Source: HXMU1420-2 sp040830545
GTDB taxonomy: Bacteria > Pseudomonadota > Alphaproteobacteria > Rhodobacterales > Rhodobacteraceae
Direction of reading: 5' to 3'
Length of the DNA stretch: 54,548 nucleotides
Assembly: GCA_040830545.1 (NCBI GenBank)
Contig: JBFOMB010000080.1
Coordinates: forward strand, 1-54,548
The translations under genes and the position numbers were made by a program. The notes beneath the pieces are model-generated. The model was given only the letters and a program-made list of their open reading frames with translations. It did not search any database and was not told the DNA's origin. Positions 22,011 to 30,304 of the stretch are shown piece after piece; position 1 is the first letter of the stretch; each line of letters starts with the position of its first letter.

Positions 22011-24043
22011 TGGCGACTTATGAACAACTGATGGGCGCGGCCCGCAAGGCCCACTCGGAGGGCAACGCAGAACACGCGCGCCGGTTCCTGCAAATGGCCA
22101 AGGATGCACAGCAGGCCGCAAGCCCTCGCGACATAAGGCCGGAGCCAAGGTCAGCGGTCACGAGGGGCACCAGCCCCGTGGAGGGGGCATTGACCCACCC
22201 GCACAGCGACGGGTCGTCTGTAGCGCCTTACAATCCGTCCACGTTCCAGCGGGCTATGACAGGCCTTCGCAGCAGCGGAGCCGTTCCCCGCGCCAATATC
22301 CGCGACTTCGAGAGTATCGCGGCAGGCGGGCGTAAGGCCGTGGACACCGCCCTGTTTGGCTTTGGTGACGAACTACAGGCCGCAGGCAGCACGATAACCG
22401 GGATTGGCGGCGAGCGTGGCGCGTTCGCGGATAACCTGAACGTGCAGAAAGCAAGATCCGACGCCGCAGCCGTACAGAACCCGACCGCGACCAATGTTGG
22501 CACGGTGGCCGGTCTGGCGGGCGGTGTTGCAGGTATCGGCAAGGCGGGGCTGACCTTCGCGAAGAACGCCACGACCCGTTGGGGGGCGATTAAGGGCGGC
22601 GGGATGGATGGCGCTCTTTATGGCGGCATTTCGGGTTTCGGACACACAAACGGGGGCCTTCAAGAGCGCGGCAACGGTGCAGTTGCAGGCATTGCGACTG
22701 GTGCAGCCGTAGGCGGTGGGGCCGCAGCCATTGCGAACCTTGCCCCTGCAACCGCTGAATACGTGCGGCGTCACGCGGGCAAACCTGTATCGCGGGCGGA
22801 AAGCCGGGTCAGGGCAGCCGTCACCCCGGAAACAGCCGCGCGGCTGGATGACCTCGGGGACGAAGGCATGTTGATAGACGCTCTGGGTGAACGTGGGCGC
22901 GCTCTGGGGCGTGCTGCGGCCAACGCCAGCCCTGAGGCCCGTGAAGCCCTGTTAGCGGCGTCCTCTGCCCGCATGGCCGGTCAGTCCGACCGATTGACCG
23001 AAAGCCTCTTGTCTGCATCCCGCCTGTCTCAACCGGCAACACCGCAGGAACTGGCCGCAGCGATCCGGCAGAGGGCCAAGCCCGCGATTGACAAAGCCTA
23101 TGGTGAGGCCCGCAGTCTGGGTCATGACATCGACCTCGGGGCCTTTGATGACATTTTCGGAACTGACCTCGGGGCCAAGGCGCTGGCACAGGGTCAGCGG
23201 CTGGCAAGTGACCGCATGGTCGCAGAAGGCATCAGGGGCGAACCGTCTGCCCTGGCTGTTCTGGACGAAGCCAAGAAAGCCTTGGACGACATGGCTGCGC
23301 CTGCAATGGGGCAGCCTCTGAACAACGAACAGGCGATTGCATCCATGTTGTCGCGGAAGCTGCGGGAACGGACGGACGCCCTGACGCCGGAATATGGCGG
23401 AGCGCGTGAACTGGCGGCAGGACGCTATGCGCAAGAGGAAGCCGTAAATATCGGCGCAGAGGGCGCAAAGACCCGGATTGCGGCTGATTATGCGGATCGT
23501 GCCCGCATTGCTGCGAAAGCCCACCCGGACGAGGTGGCGCAGGGCTACGCCAGCGGCAAGATTGACCAGATTGAAAACCGTCGCGGCACCCCCGGCATGG
23601 TAGACGCTGTATTCGGCCCGAAACGCCAACAGCAGGCCATGAGCGCGGCGCTTGGACCAGTTGGAGCCAATACCGTGCGGTCACAGATTGCCACCGAACG
23701 CGCCTTTGGCGAAACGCACGCGGCCCTCTCGGGCAATTCCACGACCGCGCGGCAGTTGATGGACGCTGGCCTGACTGAGGGCGGCGGGGGCATTCCTGCA
23801 AATGCAACGGCAACGGGGCTGGCCGTGGCCTTGGCACGAAAGGGTGGACAAGCCTTGGTGAACAAGGTCGCAGGGAAGAAACGCGAAAAGGTATCGGCTG
23901 AGATTGCCAAGATACTTATGGAGCGCGGCATTCCGGCCAACGCCCTGCCTGCGCCTATGACCGGGGCACAGCAGAAAGCACGGGAAGCCATAGCCCGCGC
24001 CTTAATGCTGAACGCAACCGGGCCTCAGTTTATGCCGGAGTAG
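22010..24043 (+). CDS. Phage internal virion/DNA-ejection-type protein
   Basis: This 677-residue alanine- and glycine-rich protein begins MATYEQLMGAARKAHSEGNA. A hydrophobic glycine-rich region (NVGTVAGLAGGVAGIGKAGL) and several glycine-alanine stretches (GAVAGIATGAAVGGGAAAIA) resemble the membrane-active parts of ejection proteins. The rest is long helices. The ATG overlaps the transglycosylase gene's stop, so both are co-expressed. A role in forming the trans-envelope channel during DNA ejection is inferred from composition and order. Confidence 0.7.
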   Translation: MATYEQLMGAARKAHSEGNAEHARRFLQMAKDAQQAASPRDIRPEPRSAVTRGTSPVEGALTHPHSDGSSVAPYNPSTFQRAMTGLRSSGAVPRANIRDFESIAAGGRKAVDTALFGFGDELQAAGSTITGIGGERGAFADNLNVQKARSDAAAVQNPTATNVGTVAGLAGGVAGIGKAGLTFAKNATTRWGAIKGGGMDGALYGGISGFGHTNGGLQERGNGAVAGIATGAAVGGGAAAIANLAPATAEYVRRHAGKPVSRAESRVRAAVTPETAARLDDLGDEGMLIDALGERGRALGRAAANASPEAREALLAASSARMAGQSDRLTESLLSASRLSQPATPQELAAAIRQRAKPAIDKAYGEARSLGHDIDLGAFDDIFGTDLGAKALAQGQRLASDRMVAEGIRGEPSALAVLDEAKKALDDMAAPAMGQPLNNEQAIASMLSRKLRERTDALTPEYGGARELAAGRYAQEEAVNIGAEGAKTRIAADYADRARIAAKAHPDEVAQGYASGKIDQIENRRGTPGMVDAVFGPKRQQQAMSAALGPVGANTVRSQIATERAFGETHAALSGNSTTARQLMDAGLTEGGGGIPANATATGLAVALARKGGQALVNKVAGKKREKVSAEIAKILMERGIPANALPAPMTGAQQKAREAIARALMLNATGPQFMPE

Positions 24044-24243
24044 AGAATCCACAGGCCGTAAGCGACAGGGTAAATCACCCCGCCGATTGCAATGAACGCC
24101 AGCGCCCCGTAACCCAGCACTGACAAGCGGTCTCTGTTTTCCGAGAACGTGCCCCACAGTGCCCAGCCAATGAATCCGAACAGGCTCACCGACGCGGCAA
24201 TGACGCAGTAGAGTTGTAGGATAGTCAGGTCTGCAACTGTCAT
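24025..24243 (-). CDS. Small two- to three-span membrane protein, holin-like in form
   Basis: This 72-residue protein starts MTVADLTILQLYCVIAASVS. It has two clear hydrophobic segments (around residues 8-30 and 45-66) and a short charged loop, SENRDRL. It lies on the minus strand, overlapping the 3' end of the preceding gene by 19 bases, and is the last gene before the right attachment site. Size and topology would fit a holin, but nothing more specific is seen. Confidence 0.5.
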   Translation of the reverse strand: MTVADLTILQLYCVIAASVSLFGFIGWALWGTFSENRDRLSVLGYGALAFIAIGGVIYPVAYGLWILYSGIN

Positions 24244-24305
24244 GGGCTTAACATGGACCCTGCTGCGTCGTTTTGAAACCCCGGCGCAACGCGGGGTATC
24301 TGGAA

Positions 24306-24393
24306 CCCTGAGATTACCCTGAGGCTTTCCGGGCGGGCCTCTGGACCGGATTCGCGCTCTTTTTCTGCATAACGCACAAAATTTCGCACAAAA
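24306..24393 (+). promoter_or_regulatory. Right-end CCCTGAG pair and arm-type integrase sites
   Basis: CCCTGAG occurs at 24306-24312 and 24317-24323, matching the layout of the CCCTAAG pair at 17837. ACGCACAAA (24372-24380) and CGCACAAAA (24385-24393) match the left-end arm sites. GGGGTATCTGGAA just before them (about 24293-24305) resembles GGGGTATCTCTGGAA at 3710-3724 on the left. Shared motifs at both inner ends fit integrase and accessory-factor sites. Confidence 0.6.
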
Positions 24394-24437
24394 TCTCAAT
24401 CGCAGCTTGGCGCAGTGCCGCTTAACTAGTTGATTTT

Positions 24438-24516
<79 letters not shown>

Positions 24517-24636
24517 ATCACGCGAGTCGTGTATCGGCTTAGCCAATCTTGGGCAAGCAAGGATGGAGCGGCGGCGCATTTTCGATTGAGCCAGGGCACA
24601 GCGATCCAATCTCGTCGATGGCTGCACAACGGGCCG

Positions 24637-25350
24637 TCATTCCGCCGCAAAGTTGTAGTGCATAACCTGGTTCCGACCGCTGCGTTTTGCATTGTACAGC
24701 GCTTCATCAGCCGCCTGCAGAACGTCATCCAACGACCGTTTCCCGTCGAACACATCCAATCCGATGGACAAGGTGTATTTCAGGACTTTGCCATCCACCA
24801 CCATGGATTGGTTTTCCACAGCGCTTCTTATGGCCTCGGCTCGTATGTGGGCATGCTGGACGCAGTCGTCCGGATAATATGTGACAAATTCTTCGCCCCC
24901 GAACCGCGCGGCGAGGCCATCAGGTTCGGATTTGGTTTTCAAGATTGTGGCAACGTCGCGGATAACCTGATCACCGACGGCGTGTCCGTATGTATCATTG
25001 ATCGACTTGAACCGGTCTATGTCCGCGAACAAGACTGTTCCCGATGGCATCTGACCTGGTGTTTCCAGACGCTCCAAAAAAGCGCGACGGTTTAACAGTC
25101 CGGTCATCTGATCATGGCGCAACAAATGTTCCAGATGTCTGTTCAATTCATTGATGCGCAGCATCATGTTGGCGGCCCAATACGCCATCAACGGCGCAAC
25201 AATCATGGGAACACCAACCGAAGGGATAAGCGCTGAGCGGGTCAATCCGCTCGACGAAACCAGGTATGTGATCGCAACCGACGAAAACAGGGAAACTGCC
25301 GTGACCACCGCCACGAACACCCATTTCTGCGTGGCCTTTGCTATCCTCAT
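24637..25350 (-). CDS. Membrane-anchored diguanylate cyclase (GGDEF)
   Basis: The product from ATG 25350 has 237 residues. Two hydrophobic segments lie near the N terminus (VFVAVVTAVSLFSSVAITYL and ALIPSVGVPMIVAPLMAYWA). A GGDEF domain follows with HDQMTGLLNRRAF, FADIDRFKSINDTYGHAVGD and the active-site motif RFGGEEF, so catalysis of c-di-GMP synthesis is expected. No RxxD inhibitory site is evident before the motif. An in-frame ATG at 25404 is an alternative start; 25350 is preferred because the membrane segment follows directly. It is the first host gene beyond the tRNA. Confidence 0.88.
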   Translation of the reverse strand: MRIAKATQKWVFVAVVTAVSLFSSVAITYLVSSSGLTRSALIPSVGVPMIVAPLMAYWAANMMLRINELNRHLEHLLRHDQMTGLLNRRAFLERLETPGQMPSGTVLFADIDRFKSINDTYGHAVGDQVIRDVATILKTKSEPDGLAARFGGEEFVTYYPDDCVQHAHIRAEAIRSAVENQSMVVDGKVLKYTLSIGLDVFDGKRSLDDVLQAADEALYNAKRSGRNQVMHYNFAAE

Positions 25351-25464
25351 TGCTCCGGCCTTTTCTTGAACCACCGCAACGGCATGCCAAGCGGCATCGC
25401 CCATCCCACTTCAGAGAGAGGTTAACATCGGATCAGTTTCCGAAACGTTAACGGTGGATGGGTC

Positions 25465-26811
25465 TCAGATTGCCGCGCTGTGGCGTTGTTCCTGGCGGTC
25501 GCTTGCGTCTAGGGCGGCGGCAACAACACGCGTCAAACTTTTGGCATCGGGGGACAGGATGAACCGTGCACCATCAAAGGACGATACGTCAGCAAACCGG
25601 TGATGCACCCTGGACAGCACATCATAAGCGTCCAGCCCTGGAGCGTCAGGCAGAGAGGCCAGGTTGATCTCTCCGTAACACATCAGTTTGCTGATCATCT
25701 CTCCAATCAGGTTTTCCACTGGTCCCAGCTTCAGGCCGCGATGTCCGGCCAACCCGTCGCGGGCCACACGGTCAGCATAGGCCGCAGTGGCCACGGCGTT
25801 TTGCACAAATCCACCGCGAAACCGCGAAATTGCCGATGCACCGAGCCCGATAAGCGTCTCGCAGGGATCGTCTGTATAGCCCTGGAAATTGCGACGCATG
25901 GTCCGATTGGCGGCGGCACGAGCCAGGCTGTCCTCGGGCTTGGCGAAATGATCGATTCCCAGCGGTACATACCCCCGGTGGGTAAAGGCACTGTGGGCCA
26001 GTTCGGCCATGCTGTGACGGGTGCGCGGGCCGGGCAGGGTGGAATCGTCAATCATCACTTGCCGTTTCGACATCTTCGGCACGTGCGCATAACCATAGAG
26101 AGCCAGACGATCTGGCTGCAGGCGGAATACTTGCTCCAACGTCGCGGCCAAGGTGTCCGCAGTTTGATGCGGCAGTCCATAGAGCAGGTCGAGGTTCAGG
26201 CTGTGAACGCCCATATCCCGTAGCTGTGCAACAACGTCTGCGGTTTCTTCAAAACTCTGCTGGCGTCCGATGGCCTTTTGAACCTGTGGTTCGAAATCCT
26301 GAACGCCAATACTGGCACGATTCATGCCCAGCCCGGCCAGCGATTCAAGAACTCCTGGCGCGGCCTCAGTTGGGTCAATCTCGACAGAGAATTCCATGTC
26401 CGCGTCAAACTCGAACCGGTCGTTCAATCGTCCGATCAGACGTTCCATCAGTTCTGGGGACAGCAGCGTCGGCGTTCCGCCGCCCAGATGCAGACGCGAC
26501 ACGCTGACACGTTCAGGCATGGCCGCGCGAACAACTGCCATTTCATCGATCAGAGTATCCACATAGGATTCGACGGGTCGCAACGTTCGGGTTCCTTGCG
26601 TGCGACACGCGCAGAACCAGCACAGGCGACGGCAGAACGGGATGTGGATGTAAAGCGACAGCCTTTCTCCTGGACGCACTTCGTCCAGCCAGCCTGCCTG
26701 AACCCGGCGTCCTGTGTCCTGCTCAAACAGATTGGCAGGCGGATAGCTTGTGTATCGCGGCACTTTGGCGCGAAACAGGCCGTGTCTTTCCAAGGTGTTG
26801 TCAGCTATCAT
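25465..26811 (-). CDS. hemN: Oxygen-independent coproporphyrinogen III oxidase (radical SAM)
   Basis: The protein has 448 residues from ATG 26811. The radical-SAM cluster motif is HIPFCRRLCWFCACR (Cys-x3-Cys-x2-Cys). LHLGGGTPTLLSPELM, FSVEIDPTEA and NLDLLYGLPHQT are typical HemN blocks, with an N-terminal PRYTSYPPA segment. It makes protoporphyrinogen IX without oxygen. It diverges from fnrL over an FNR box at 26846-26859, which fits induction when oxygen is low and supply of haem for the cbb3 oxidase. An upstream frame extension to 26862 overlaps the FNR box and is not used. Confidence 0.95.
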   Translation of the reverse strand: MIADNTLERHGLFRAKVPRYTSYPPANLFEQDTGRRVQAGWLDEVRPGERLSLYIHIPFCRRLCWFCACRTQGTRTLRPVESYVDTLIDEMAVVRAAMPERVSVSRLHLGGGTPTLLSPELMERLIGRLNDRFEFDADMEFSVEIDPTEAAPGVLESLAGLGMNRASIGVQDFEPQVQKAIGRQQSFEETADVVAQLRDMGVHSLNLDLLYGLPHQTADTLAATLEQVFRLQPDRLALYGYAHVPKMSKRQVMIDDSTLPGPRTRHSMAELAHSAFTHRGYVPLGIDHFAKPEDSLARAAANRTMRRNFQGYTDDPCETLIGLGASAISRFRGGFVQNAVATAAYADRVARDGLAGHRGLKLGPVENLIGEMISKLMCYGEINLASLPDAPGLDAYDVLSRVHHRFADVSSFDGARFILSPDAKSLTRVVAAALDASDRQEQRHSAAI

Positions 26812-26845
26812 TGGTAGACTGTAGAAAAAATGACCCCTGCCAGCT

Positions 26846-26859
26846 TTGACACAGATCAA
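26846..26859. promoter_or_regulatory. FNR/FnrL box between hemN and fnrL
   Basis: TTGACACAGATCAA fits the FNR consensus TTGAT-N4-ATCAA with one change. It sits in the 62-base divergent gap between hemN and fnrL, 15 bases from the fnrL start. At this place it could activate hemN and repress fnrL (autoregulation), as in related photosynthetic bacteria; this is inference. Confidence 0.85.
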
Positions 26860-26873
26860 CATCGGACGGAAAA

Positions 26874-27602
26874 GTGACCCTGCTCTTCAACGAACGTATC
26901 AAATGCAGCGAGTGTCCGATCCGACATCGGGCGGTGTGCGCGCGTTGCGATGATGACGAGTTGAGCAAGCTGGAGGCTATCAAGTCGTATCGCAGCTACA
27001 AGGCCGGCGAACCGATCCTGTGGCGCGGCGATGACCTGAGCCATATGTCTTCGGTCGTGGATGGCATCGCCACTCTGACCAAGACATTGGAGGATGGGCG
27101 CACGCAGGTTGTTGGGCTTCTGTTACCTTCGGATTTTATCGGTCGCCCGGGACGGGAAGAGATCGATTTTGACGTGACGGCGGTTACGGATGTTACGCTG
27201 TGCCGGTTTGAACGCAGGCCGTTCGAACGCCTGGTGATTGAAACCCCGCATCTGTCGCAACGGCTAATGGAAATGGCGCTGGACGAACTGGACGCGGCGA
27301 GGGACTGGATGGTTCTGCTTGGGCGAAAGACAGCGCGCGAGAAGATTGCCACATTTCTGGAGATGCTGATGCGACGCTCGCACCTGCAGAATCACGAGGT
27401 CGCAACTGTTGCCTTGCCGTTGACCAGGGACGAGATTGCAAATTTTCTGGGACTAACGCTGGAAACTGTCAGTCGACAGCTGACAGCCCTGAGAAAGGAC
27501 GGCGTTATCGCCTTTACAGACCGCAGACATTTCGTGATTTCCGACCTCGCCGCGCTGCACGAAGCGACCGGCGATGACGCAGATGGCGGGCTGATCGTTT
27601 AG
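26874..27602 (+). CDS. fnrL: FnrL oxygen-sensing transcription regulator
   Basis: This 242-residue CRP/FNR protein has N-terminal cysteines at 11, 14, 22 and 25 (KCSECPIRHRAVCARC) and a central Cys110, enough to ligate a 4Fe-4S cluster as in FNR. The cyclic-nucleotide-like barrel follows, with GEPILWRGDDLSHM. The C-terminal helix-turn-helix is LTRDEIANFLGLTLETVSRQ, with the E-x2-SR recognition helix typical of FNR. The start is GTG 26874. It is placed between hemN and ccoN, both of which have FNR boxes upstream, so it is the likely local anaerobic activator. Confidence 0.95.
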   Translation: MTLLFNERIKCSECPIRHRAVCARCDDDELSKLEAIKSYRSYKAGEPILWRGDDLSHMSSVVDGIATLTKTLEDGRTQVVGLLLPSDFIGRPGREEIDFDVTAVTDVTLCRFERRPFERLVIETPHLSQRLMEMALDELDAARDWMVLLGRKTAREKIATFLEMLMRRSHLQNHEVATVALPLTRDEIANFLGLTLETVSRQLTALRKDGVIAFTDRRHFVISDLAALHEATGDDADGGLIV

Positions 27603-27650
27603 TCGGCTGGGCCTTCGCGCCCACTTTTTCTGCAGCGCAGCGACTTCAAA

Positions 27651-27664
27651 TTGACTCAGATCAA
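27651..27664 (+). promoter_or_regulatory. FNR box upstream of ccoN
   Basis: TTGACTCAGATCAA matches the FNR consensus with the same deviation as the box at 26846. It lies 80 bases before the ccoN start, a distance suited to class II activation of the cbb3 oxidase operon. No other gene starts in the gap 27603-27743. Confidence 0.88.
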
Positions 27665-27743
27665 AGTCGTTGACTGAACACGTCTCTAAACCGTCTCATG
27701 GAACTCGTGTACCTTTTGCACGAAGCAAAACCGGGAACTTGGG

Positions 27744-29348
27744 ATGAACGTCTTAAAGCTGATCGCATTGGCGGTCGTGGTCATTGTGGCTGCGATGGGC
27801 GCCAATTTCGCGCGTGATCTGGCCTATCAGGTCCACGCGCTTCTTATCATGGCCGTCGCTTTCGGCCTTTTTATCTATACCTTGCGCAACGTCGAAGAGC
27901 CGGGCACACCGCCTGATCCTGATACAGGGTATGATGACGGCGTGGTGCGGGCCGGGGTGATTGCAACCGCCTTTTGGGGTGTAGCCGGTTTCCTGGTGGG
28001 GACGTTCATTGCATTCCAGCTTGCCTTTCCGGCGCTGAATTTCGATTGGGGTCAGCCATTTACCAACTTTGGCCGTCTTCGCCCGTTGCATACCAGCGCG
28101 GTGATTTTCGCCTTTGGAGGTAACGCGCTGATCGCGTCGTCCTTCTACATCGTTCAACGCACCTCGGGCGTGCGTCTGTTTGGCGGGCGGCTGTCATGGT
28201 TCGTTTTCTGGGGCTATCAGCTGTTCATCGTTCTGGCGGCCACCGGTTACCTGCTGGGCGGCACGCAATCCAAAGAATACGCAGAACCTGAATGGTACGT
28301 GGACATCTGGCTGACGCTGGTTTGGGTTGCTTATCTGGCCGTGTTCCTGGGCACGATCATCACCCGGAAAGAGCGTCACATCTACGTCGCCAACTGGTTC
28401 TTCCTGTCGTTCATCATCACCGTTGCGATGCTGCATATCGTCAACAACATCTCCATCCCGGTGAGTTTCTGGGGTTCCAAGTCGGTGCAGGTGTTTGCCG
28501 GTGTGCAGGATGCCATGACGCAATGGTGGTACGGCCACAACGCGGTGGGCTTCTTCCTGACGGCCGGTTTCCTGGGCATGATGTACTATTTCGTGCCCAA
28601 GCAGGCCGGACGACCGGTCTATTCCTACCGTTTGTCCATCGTGCACTTTTGGGCGTTGATCTTCCTGTATATCTGGGCCGGTCCGCACCACCTGCACTAC
28701 ACAGCGCTGCCTGACTGGGCTTCGACGCTTGGCATGGTGTTCTCGATCATCCTGTGGATGCCGTCCTGGGGTGGTATGATCAACGGTCTGATGACGTTGC
28801 AAGGCGCATGGGACAAGCTGCGCACGGATCCGATCATGCGCATGTTCGTGATCAGCCTCGCGTTCTACGGCATGTCGACCTTCGAAGGTCCGATGATGTC
28901 GATCAAGGCAGTCAACTCGCTCAGCCACTATACGGACTGGACCATTGGTCACGTGCACTCGGGCGCTTTGGGCTGGAACGGCATGATCACCTTTGCGGCG
29001 ATCTACTTCCTGACACCCAAGCTGTGGGGGCGCAAAGAGATGTTCTCGATGTCCGCAATCAACTGGCACTTCTGGCTCGCCACTCTGGGCATCGTGCTCT
29101 ACGCGTCGTCCATGTGGGTCACTGGCATCATGGAAGGCCTCATGTGGCGCGAAGTCGACGACCAGGGTTTCCTCGTGAACTCGTTCGCCGACACCGTGGC
29201 TGTGAAGTTCCCGATGTATGTGGTCCGGGGTCTGGGCGGGGTTCTGTACCTCACCGGTGCGCTGATCATGTGCTGGAACATGTGGAAGACCATCCGCGGG
29301 GCACAGCCCTATCACCAGCCCGTCACGCAAATCACGGCAGCGGAGTAA
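27744..29348 (+). CDS. ccoN: cbb3 cytochrome oxidase subunit I
   Basis: The protein has 534 residues with about 12 membrane segments. Haem and copper ligands are visible: RPLHTSAVIFAF (haem b His), WWYGHNAVGFFLTAGFLG (CuB His), WAGPHHLHYT (two CuB His), and TIGHVHSGALGWNG (haem His pair). It is the proton-pumping, oxygen-reducing subunit of the high-affinity oxidase. GGGAACTTGGG upstream of ATG 27744 is the ribosome site. It is the first gene of ccoNOQP and probably under FnrL control. Confidence 0.98.
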   Translation: MNVLKLIALAVVVIVAAMGANFARDLAYQVHALLIMAVAFGLFIYTLRNVEEPGTPPDPDTGYDDGVVRAGVIATAFWGVAGFLVGTFIAFQLAFPALNFDWGQPFTNFGRLRPLHTSAVIFAFGGNALIASSFYIVQRTSGVRLFGGRLSWFVFWGYQLFIVLAATGYLLGGTQSKEYAEPEWYVDIWLTLVWVAYLAVFLGTIITRKERHIYVANWFFLSFIITVAMLHIVNNISIPVSFWGSKSVQVFAGVQDAMTQWWYGHNAVGFFLTAGFLGMMYYFVPKQAGRPVYSYRLSIVHFWALIFLYIWAGPHHLHYTALPDWASTLGMVFSIILWMPSWGGMINGLMTLQGAWDKLRTDPIMRMFVISLAFYGMSTFEGPMMSIKAVNSLSHYTDWTIGHVHSGALGWNGMITFAAIYFLTPKLWGRKEMFSMSAINWHFWLATLGIVLYASSMWVTGIMEGLMWREVDDQGFLVNSFADTVAVKFPMYVVRGLGGVLYLTGALIMCWNMWKTIRGAQPYHQPVTQITAAE

Positions 29349-29354
29349 GCAACC

Positions 29355-30080
29355 ATGTCTCTGTTCGATAAACACGAAATTCTCGAAAAGAGCCCGACGC
29401 TCCTGTTCATTGGATCGCTGGCCGTGGTCACCATCGGTGGCATCGTGGAAATCGCGCCGCTGTTCTGGCTGGAAAACACGATCGAGGAAGTAGAGGGCAT
29501 GCGCCCCTACTCCCCGCTCGAACTGGCCGGACGCGACATCTACATCCGCGAGGGGTGCTATGTCTGCCACAGCCAGATGATCCGCCCCATGCGGGACGAG
29601 GTCGAGCGCTATGGTCACTACTCGCTGGCCGCAGAAAGCATGTATGACCACCCGCACCAGTGGGGGTCAAAGCGCACCGGGCCTGACCTGGCCCGGGTGG
29701 GCGGGCGCTATTCGGATGCGTGGCATGTGGATCACCTGATCGATCCGCAGTCGGTTGTGCCGGAAAGCGTGATGCCCAAGTACGAGTTCCTGATGACGGC
29801 CCGTCTGGACGGGACCCATATCGAGGACCTGCTGCGCACGCATCGCTTTGTAGGCGTGCCGTATACGGATGCACAAATCGAAGCCGCCTACAGCGACTTC
29901 CAAGTGCAGGCGGATCCGGACAGCGATTATGACGAGATGCTGGAACGGTATCCGGGCGCGGTGGTCAGCAACTTTGACGGTCAGCCCGAGCTGACCGAAA
30001 TGGATGCGCTGATCGCTTACATGCAGATGCTGGGCACGTTGGTGGACTTCTCCACCTTCACCCCGGACGCAAGCCGCTGA
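29355..30080 (+). CDS. ccoO: cbb3 oxidase mono-haem subunit II
   Basis: This 241-residue protein has an N-terminal membrane anchor (LLFIGSLAVVTIGGIVEIAP) and one c-haem site, CYVCHSQMIRPM. Conserved segments WGSKRTGPDLARVGGRYSD and WHVDHLIDPQSVVPESVMP follow, with the Met ligand region. It passes electrons from CcoP to CcoN in the periplasm. It lies 6 bases after ccoN and has GGAG near its start. Confidence 0.98.
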   Translation: MSLFDKHEILEKSPTLLFIGSLAVVTIGGIVEIAPLFWLENTIEEVEGMRPYSPLELAGRDIYIREGCYVCHSQMIRPMRDEVERYGHYSLAAESMYDHPHQWGSKRTGPDLARVGGRYSDAWHVDHLIDPQSVVPESVMPKYEFLMTARLDGTHIEDLLRTHRFVGVPYTDAQIEAAYSDFQVQADPDSDYDEMLERYPGAVVSNFDGQPELTEMDALIAYMQMLGTLVDFSTFTPDASR

Positions 30081-30091
30081 GGAGGGGGATC

Positions 30092-30304
30092 ATGGACACC
30101 TATTCCCTCTTGCGTGAGATCGCCGACAGCTGGGTGCTGTTGATGATGTTCGCCTTCTTCATCGGGGCTGCGGTCTGGGCCTTCTGGCCTGGACAGCGGG
30201 CGGCGCGGGACGACGCCGCCAGCATCCCATTCCGCAACGACGTGGCAAACGGTTCGGACCGGACCGCCTATGCCGAATTCGACAAGGAGCCGAGCAATGG
30301 CTGA
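30092..30304 (+). CDS. ccoQ: cbb3 oxidase small subunit
   Basis: This 70-residue single-span protein has the helix WVLLMMFAFFIGAAVWAFWP followed by a short polar tail, as in CcoQ/FixQ. It stabilises the interaction of CcoP with the CcoNO core. GGAGGGGGATC precedes ATG 30092. Its end overlaps the ccoP start by 8 bases. Confidence 0.93.
   Translation: MDTYSLLREIADSWVLLMMFAFFIGAAVWAFWPGQRAARDDAASIPFRNDVANGSDRTAYAEFDKEPSNG

Noticed and set aside
24637..25404. Diguanylate cyclase as a cargo gene of the element
   Set aside because: It lies outside the right 52-bp repeat and beyond the intact tRNA, so it belongs to the host chromosome.
28194..29657. Long minus-strand ORF (487 codons) opposite ccoN/ccoO
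   Set aside because: It is a shadow frame caused by high-GC codon bias on the ccoN strand; its translation is histidine/arginine-rich and domain-free.
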